A DNA stretch of 5,155 nucleotides from Bacillota bacterium (GTDB taxonomy: Bacteria; Bacillota; Desulfotomaculia; Desulfotomaculales; Desulfallaceae), in the NCBI GenBank assembly GCA_009781965.1, contig WQUS01000166.1:1-5155 (forward strand), given 5' to 3'. Position 1 is the stretch's first letter. Each line of letters begins with the position of its first letter. Below, one piece after another: positions 4,455 through 5,155 of this stretch. Both the position numbers and the translations under genes were made by a program. The notes beneath the pieces are model-generated. The model did not search any database. It saw only the letters and a list, made by a program, of their open reading frames with translations, and was not told where the DNA came from.

Positions 4455-5155
4455 TTATATTTCTATTACGTGTGGTTTTAGGTCCAGCCGTTTGATAATA
4501 TCCAGGTAATCCTGGGTGGTAATCTCGTCCGGTGATTTGCCTAACAGCGCCACCATTACGGCTTCCATCACGTTGGTGCCGAACGAGCGCCCCTCGAATT
4601 CCGGGGTGGTAGTTACCAGCCGGGTAATGCCTTTCTCCTTAAGCAGCTGGAGATCTTTGGCCGTAGTGGTGTTGGTGATCACGGTCTGGCCATTTAAGCC
4701 GTCCGGCAGATAACGCTTGATAAAATGGAAATCGCCGGCGATGATCTCGGCTTCCTGGTAATAAACGGCATATTTTTGAGCCTTTTTATCGTCCCGGGAA
4801 TCCTGTTTCTTACCGGTGGGATAAAGCAAGTGAAAAGGCAGTTTGGTCATAATGGGCAGCAGTTTTCTGGCCAGGCTTTCCAGCTTGGGCAGGCTTCTGA
4901 TGGGATAAGGAACGCCCACGGCAAAAATAAGATCGCCAAAGGTTACCTCACAGCTGGCTTGGACAAAGGCTTCGGCCATGCCGAACCGGTCTACCCCGCT
5001 GACCATCAGTACTTTGGCGCCCTTTTTGATATAGTCTGTTTCCCTAAGTAGGTAATTAACTGTTTCCCGCTCCAAAGTGTTTTTAAGACCGCTGCCGTCA
5101 ACCACGGGAGTATTTTTGACGGCTCTCTTTAAGCGCATCCCGTCTCTGAAGGCAT
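4455..5155 (-). CDS. conserved Firmicutes protein, quinate 5-dehydrogenase-like (5' end outside window)
   Basis: The reading frame is open to the right edge: the codons before the ATG at 5138 read AFRDG without a stop, so that ATG is probably internal and the N-terminus is missing. At least 232 residues are visible; relatives I recall are about 300. Recognisable blocks are TPVVDGSGLKNTLE, a Rossmann-like KVLMVSGVDRFGMAEAF, FGDLIFAVGVPYPIRSL, PFHLLYPTGKKQ and a C-terminal TTTPEFEGRSFGTNVMEA. This matches from memory a protein family of anaerobic Firmicutes that databases label quinate 5-dehydrogenase. I know of no experimental proof of that activity, and neighbouring genes give no shikimate-pathway context. 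There is no signal peptide in the visible part, so it is presumably cytoplasmic. The stop TAA at 4455-4457 is 23 bases from the convergent transpeptidase stop. Confidence 0.8.
   Translation of the reverse strand, partial: AFRDGMRLKRAVKNTPVVDGSGLKNTLERETVNYLLRETDYIKKGAKVLMVSGVDRFGMAEAFVQASCEVTFGDLIFAVGVPYPIRSLPKLESLARKLLPIMTKLPFHLLYPTGKKQDSRDDKKAQKYAVYYQEAEIIAGDFHFIKRYLPDGLNGQTVITNTTTAKDLQLLKEKGITRLVTTTPEFEGRSFGTNVMEAVMVALLGKSPDEITTQDYLDIIKRLDLKPHVIEI

Overview
The window comes from an endospore-forming Firmicute. The evidence is a GerM-type sporulation lipoprotein with a sigma-E-like promoter, the gene order gerM to rph (contiguous in Bacillus subtilis), consensus AGGAGG-type ribosome binding sites, and a clade-typical 'quinate 5-dehydrogenase-like' protein. 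The AMIN domain on the amidase and the style of the intergenic repeats suggest a Negativicute (Sporomusa-like) or a Peptococcaceae-type clostridium. That placement is inference; nothing here fixes the genus.

Layout, left to right. Positions 1-50 (minus) hold the first codons of ribonuclease PH (rph), running off the left edge. Positions 62-376 are intergenic: the rph promoter with a tandem 9-bp repeat, a minus-strand terminator, and a palindromic repeat element. Positions 377-2149 (minus) encode a secreted N-acetylmuramoyl-L-alanine amidase (SH3-SH3-AMIN-Amidase_3). Positions 2150-2709 are a repeat-rich intergenic region with the amidase promoter, two minus-strand terminators, a second interrupted copy of the palindromic element, and two 69-nt direct repeats built on TTCGAA heptamers. 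Positions 2710-3348 (minus) encode a GerMN-domain lipoprotein. Positions 3487-4431 (plus) encode an L,D-transpeptidase (YkuD) between two peptidoglycan-binding domains, divergent from gerM. Positions 4455-5155 (minus) encode most of a conserved protein usually annotated as quinate 5-dehydrogenase-like, running off the right edge.

Three of the five genes act in the cell envelope: an amidase that removes peptide stems from peptidoglycan, a transpeptidase that makes 3-3 cross-links or attaches proteins, and a GerM-type lipoprotein. Together with the sigma-E-like promoter of gerM, this reads as a peptidoglycan and sporulation neighbourhood placed beside the housekeeping RNA-processing gene rph. 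Each minus-strand gene (gerM, amidase, rph) appears to have its own promoter, and terminators follow gerM and the amidase, so they look like separate transcription units rather than one operon.

The coding content is ordinary. I see no phage, CRISPR, toxin-antitoxin or new enzyme system. The least explained material is intergenic: a palindromic repeat that flanks the amidase gene on both sides in the same orientation, one copy of which has been broken up by the heptamer-repeat unit.
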